Assembly: GCF_004682045.1 (NCBI RefSeq) | Contig: NZ_QUZT01000030.1 | Span: 1 to 64,000 of the forward strand | DNA from: Pseudomonas nabeulensis | Lineage (GTDB): Bacteria; Pseudomonadota; Gammaproteobacteria; Pseudomonadales; Pseudomonadaceae | Reading direction: 5' to 3' | DNA: 64,000 nucleotides | Part shown: in pieces, positions 61,539 to 64,000 of the stretch | Layout: each line of letters starts with the position of its first letter | Position numbering within the stretch: the stretch's first letter is position 1 | Made by a program: the position numbers and the translations under genes | Notes under the pieces: generated by a model | Database searches by the model: none | Seen by the model: the letters and a program-made list of their open reading frames with translations, nothing else | What the model was told of the DNA's origin: nothing

Positions 61539-62726
61539 TCAGTTGCTACGAAGCAGATCGCGTAACCTGTTGATGTGCTCCTTGGCGACCTCTGGCGGTG
61601 CGACGGCATGCTTCGGCCCCGGATCTTGCTGTGTCGTGGGCGGTGTCGTCGTCTTGGTTTGCCCAGCCCAGGCTTTGAATTCGCCGTGGATAGCACGCTG
61701 GATGATGCCGAACAGATAGCCTGCGGGATTGCGAACGGTGCTACCTCGACAACGGGCAGCCCATTCGTCGAGCACTGCCTGCCGTAGTGACACATCTACC
61801 TGCTGCAGCGCCACCAGTGCGCCGGCCTGCTGCTCCTGCTTCAGGCCGATGAACCGGTCAGGCAGTTGCAGATCCTGGGTTCCCTTCGTGCGCGGTACTG
61901 TACGTACTTCTTTAATACTTTCTTTACGTACAGTACGGTCCGTCTTCGGATTCCGAAGAGAGCCGTCTGACGCGGGTTTCACCCCTGCTTCGGAATCCGA
62001 AGACAGGGGGCCGAGAATCCGAAGTGGGGCTTCCGCGCCTTCTTCGGATTCGTGGATGGCGCCTGCCTGTGGATAACTTTCGAACGGACCTCCACCTTCC
62101 AATGCCATGCGTTGGGTCAACACTTGCAGACGTGAAGGCAAGGTGCGGCCGCTCAGGAGAGGATCCTCGGCAATCTCCTGTAGCGTGTTGAACCCAACGA
62201 TCTGCACGGCCTTTGCAGAGTGACTGAGGGACTGACTGACGAGTTGCAGATAGTCGGGGTCGAGCTGCATAGCCTCGAACGGTGTTAGCGGCTCATCATG
62301 CAGCACATAAAGATTGCCGAGGATTCGGCCTGTCTTCGGGTCACGCCGGCGACGCACCAGGCTGAGCCAGCGGGTCAAGCGTAGCAGTGTGAGTGCCCGC
62401 GCCACCGTCTCGTGCGAGGCTTGCGCGCTGCATGGCATTGACGCCAGCCAGGGGCGCAGCTGCTCGTAGGTTGGGAATGCTGTGACGCCATCATCATTGA
62501 GCTGGAGTCGGAATACTTGCCATGCGTTGCGTTCTAGCGGCGTCAGTCGCCGATCAAGGAACAAGCTGCGCGGAACGCTCTCATGGCGGTTGCCGCTAAA
62601 GAGGAACGCATCGCTTGACGTGCTGGCAGCGGCATTTGGTTGCGGTGCCAGTTGCTTCAGAGCACTGTCGAACAGATCGGAGAGCGCAATGGGGCCTTGG
62701 CGTCGTGGTGCATCATCCACCGCCAT
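61539..62726 (-). CDS. STY4528-family ICE replication protein
   Basis: 395 residues. N-terminal winged-helix region (ERNAWQVFRLQLNDDGVTAF, TVARALTLLRLTRWLSLVRR), a proline/acidic middle and a basic helical C terminus (EEWAARCRGS-like, NPAGYLFGIIQRAIHGEFKA). Family described as pathogenicity-island replication protein. It starts right after the DUF2857 stop. Confidence 0.9.
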   Translation of the reverse strand: MAVDDAPRRQGPIALSDLFDSALKQLAPQPNAAASTSSDAFLFSGNRHESVPRSLFLDRRLTPLERNAWQVFRLQLNDDGVTAFPTYEQLRPWLASMPCSAQASHETVARALTLLRLTRWLSLVRRRRDPKTGRILGNLYVLHDEPLTPFEAMQLDPDYLQLVSQSLSHSAKAVQIVGFNTLQEIAEDPLLSGRTLPSRLQVLTQRMALEGGGPFESYPQAGAIHESEEGAEAPLRILGPLSSDSEAGVKPASDGSLRNPKTDRTVRKESIKEVRTVPRTKGTQDLQLPDRFIGLKQEQQAGALVALQQVDVSLRQAVLDEWAARCRGSTVRNPAGYLFGIIQRAIHGEFKAWAGQTKTTTPPTTQQDPGPKHAVAPPEVAKEHINRLRDLLRSN

Positions 62727-62728
62727 GG

Positions 62729-63289
62729 CTACCCCAGTCCCTGGTCTACCCAGGTTTTGATGGTGGCCCAGACTACCGACAGCGGCAGTGACATGCTTTC
62801 GGCCAAGTCCATGGCGGTGTCCAGAACTGATGCGTCGTCATCAAGTTCGACGCCCCTTGTGGTGGTGAGAGATTTCCACTGTTTCCACAGTTCGGTGTCT
62901 TGCTGTTCGTCAAGTACGGGGTGGCGACCCTTGCGCTTGGGCAGGCCCAGAATTTCTCTCCGCAACGCGACTTCTTGATGGGTCAGGCCGTAGAAGCGGC
63001 TGACCATTTCAGTACTGCCGCCGAGGCGCAGCATACGATCAACCGTGGCGATCTCTTTCTCCACATCCTGCCCCTGCTTCAGCAGGCGTAGAAGCACATC
63101 GCGGTTGATAGATACGGTGCACCAAGACACAGTGGCATTTGCAAGAACACTCACGAGGGCAGGATGCTTCAGAGCATCCAGATCGTCCTCGGCAAAGCCC
63201 ATGGCTTTGCAGCGACGCAATTGGCCGTTCCGTAGATCAAACAATGCCTGCGCGATGACGGCTTGGTTCAGTGGATGTGATGCTGACAT
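62729..63289 (-). CDS. bisC: DUF2857 protein (BisC-like)
   Basis: 186 residues. ATG 63289 follows GGAGG at 5 nt. Core: RRCKAMGFAEDDLDALKHPA, then a helix-turn-helix-like STEMVSRFYGLTHQEVALRR. In the clc element the protein at this position is the FlhC-like half of the BisDC activator, as I recall. Followed at once by the replication gene. Confidence 0.82.
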   Translation of the reverse strand: MSASHPLNQAVIAQALFDLRNGQLRRCKAMGFAEDDLDALKHPALVSVLANATVSWCTVSINRDVLLRLLKQGQDVEKEIATVDRMLRLGGSTEMVSRFYGLTHQEVALRREILGLPKRKGRHPVLDEQQDTELWKQWKSLTTTRGVELDDDASVLDTAMDLAESMSLPLSVVWATIKTWVDQGLG

Positions 63290-63304
63290 CAAGGCCTCCC
63301 CCGC

Positions 63305-64000
63305 TCAGGAACCGTGATCTGGACTACCAGCTTCCAGCTCAAGAAGACGCCTGGCCAAGCGCAGCAGGCGAAACAGCTTGACCAGCGCGGTATCGCTCAA
63401 TTGCTTCCCTGAGTCGCCATGGCCATGCAGTAGTGCCGGGAGGTCGGCATCGAACGGCGCATCGTCGAGACCACTTTCTGCCAGGCGCTTTCCGCTGAGG
63501 GAAACCAGCAAGGCCAGGACGGCGCGGCCCGCCGGAGACAAACCATCCCGTGTCACTGGACATACGAAACCGATGCCGTCGGTGCTGTCCTCGATGCAAT
63601 CCGCTAGAGAAGCATCGGCAGCGATCTCACGAGCAAACTGTGCAATATGAATGCGTAGCCGGTCGGGCGTGTCGAGGCCGGGGTCGATATACCAGACATC
63701 GGAAATTGGATAGAGCCCGCCAGCTTGTACGGGAATCGACTGCAAGACGCTGGCTACGAAGTCCGGTGGCAGTGCATCACCCAGCTGCTCTGCCATCATG
63801 CGTTGGATCGATTGCAGCCGCTCCGTGGTGGGCGCTTGGGAAACGATGTGCCCCTGAAGCAGATCCGAAGTGGCTGTGGGGTCATCGACGGAGACCTGCC
63901 CGGACTTCTCGCTGGTTTGGTTTGCAGGCGTTGGCTCGGGTGGAGCTGATGCCACGGGCGATGTCTCGACTTGGCTCCGTTGGGGTGTCGCAGGGTCTGG
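63305..64000 (-). CDS. bisD: ICE ParB-family protein, PFGI-1 class (BisD-like), 5' end outside window
   Basis: Only the C-terminal 231 codons are present; the frame is open to the window edge. A Pro/Ala/Thr/Ser-rich linker (up to about 63870) is followed by a helical domain (IQRMMAEQLGDALPPDFVAS, ALVKLFRLLRLARRLLELEA). The N-terminal ParB part should lie beyond 64000. 15 bp before the DUF2857 start. Partner of BisC in activation of transfer genes in related ICEs; inferred here. Confidence 0.8.
   Translation of the reverse strand, partial: PDPATPQRSQVETSPVASAPPEPTPANQTSEKSGQVSVDDPTATSDLLQGHIVSQAPTTERLQSIQRMMAEQLGDALPPDFVASVLQSIPVQAGGLYPISDVWYIDPGLDTPDRLRIHIAQFAREIAADASLADCIEDSTDGIGFVCPVTRDGLSPAGRAVLALLVSLSGKRLAESGLDDAPFDADLPALLHGHGDSGKQLSDTALVKLFRLLRLARRLLELEAGSPDHGS

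Noticed and set aside
1..64000. CRISPR array, tRNA or rRNA genes, integrase, attachment site
   Set aside because: No spaced identical repeats of CRISPR type, no tRNA-like cloverleaf and no tyrosine-recombinase gene were seen.

Overview
The window is the core of an integrative and conjugative element (ICE) of the PFGI-1/PAGI-2/clc class, almost certainly in a Pseudomonas or close gammaproteobacterial relative. The evidence is a MobH (TraI_2-type) relaxase, a full type-G mating-pair-formation cluster (a PFL_4669-like protein plus the PFL_4693 to PFL_4711 families, TraD, a VirB4-type ATPase and a TraG-like protein) and, at the right end, the replication and control block (ssb, topB, STY4528-like, DUF2857, ParB-like). 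Nearly all backbone genes lie on the minus strand. No integrase, tRNA or attachment site is visible, so both ends of the element lie outside the window or were not recognised.

Layout. 0-2.3 kb: a GlxA-type AraC regulator divergent from a glutathione-dependent formaldehyde dehydrogenase that has lost two structural-zinc cysteines. 2.3-4.8 kb: a decay zone with a broken IS30 transposase, a shattered metal-type ABC transporter and the start of an IS110-like transposase. 4.9-7.6 kb: the relaxase gene and, upstream of it, a set of strong inverted repeats that could be the origin of transfer. 7.6-18.5 kb: cargo. This holds a FUSC/DUF1656/HlyD/NodT efflux operon with a LysR regulator, an oxygen-dependent methionine synthase operon (mesX-mesD-flavin reductase) behind a perfect MetR box, and two PIN-toxin/antitoxin pairs with clear operators.

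18.6-41.7 kb: the conjugation machinery, transcribed leftward from a PilL-like lipoprotein to TraG, with many ATGA stop/start overlaps. It is interrupted by an opposite-strand gene fusing an AbiEi-like N-terminal part to a Fic AMP-transferase, preceded by four direct repeats at an exact 24-bp period. 42-46 kb: inserted cargo and relics (ParA fragment, diguanylate cyclase, lipoprotein, ruined B12/radical-SAM gene). 46-54 kb: a run of small, mostly unknown ICE proteins plus DUF932 and a tandem DUF3577 protein.

The most unusual feature is that most of the 46-53 kb genes, and also radC at 24.6 kb, carry a hairpin 19-41 nt before the start codon, usually two-tiered and just upstream of the ribosome-binding site. 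This looks like a shared post-transcriptional control element. A second conserved upstream module (inverted repeat GCTGACNACGTCAGC plus flanks) occurs three times, and a 17-bp palindrome CTATCCCCAGGGGATAG occurs three times around ssb/topB and the replication genes. Together these point to a regulatory layer specific to the element. The right edge carries DUF2857 and ParB-like genes, which in the clc element correspond, as I recall, to the BisC/BisD activator of transfer competence.
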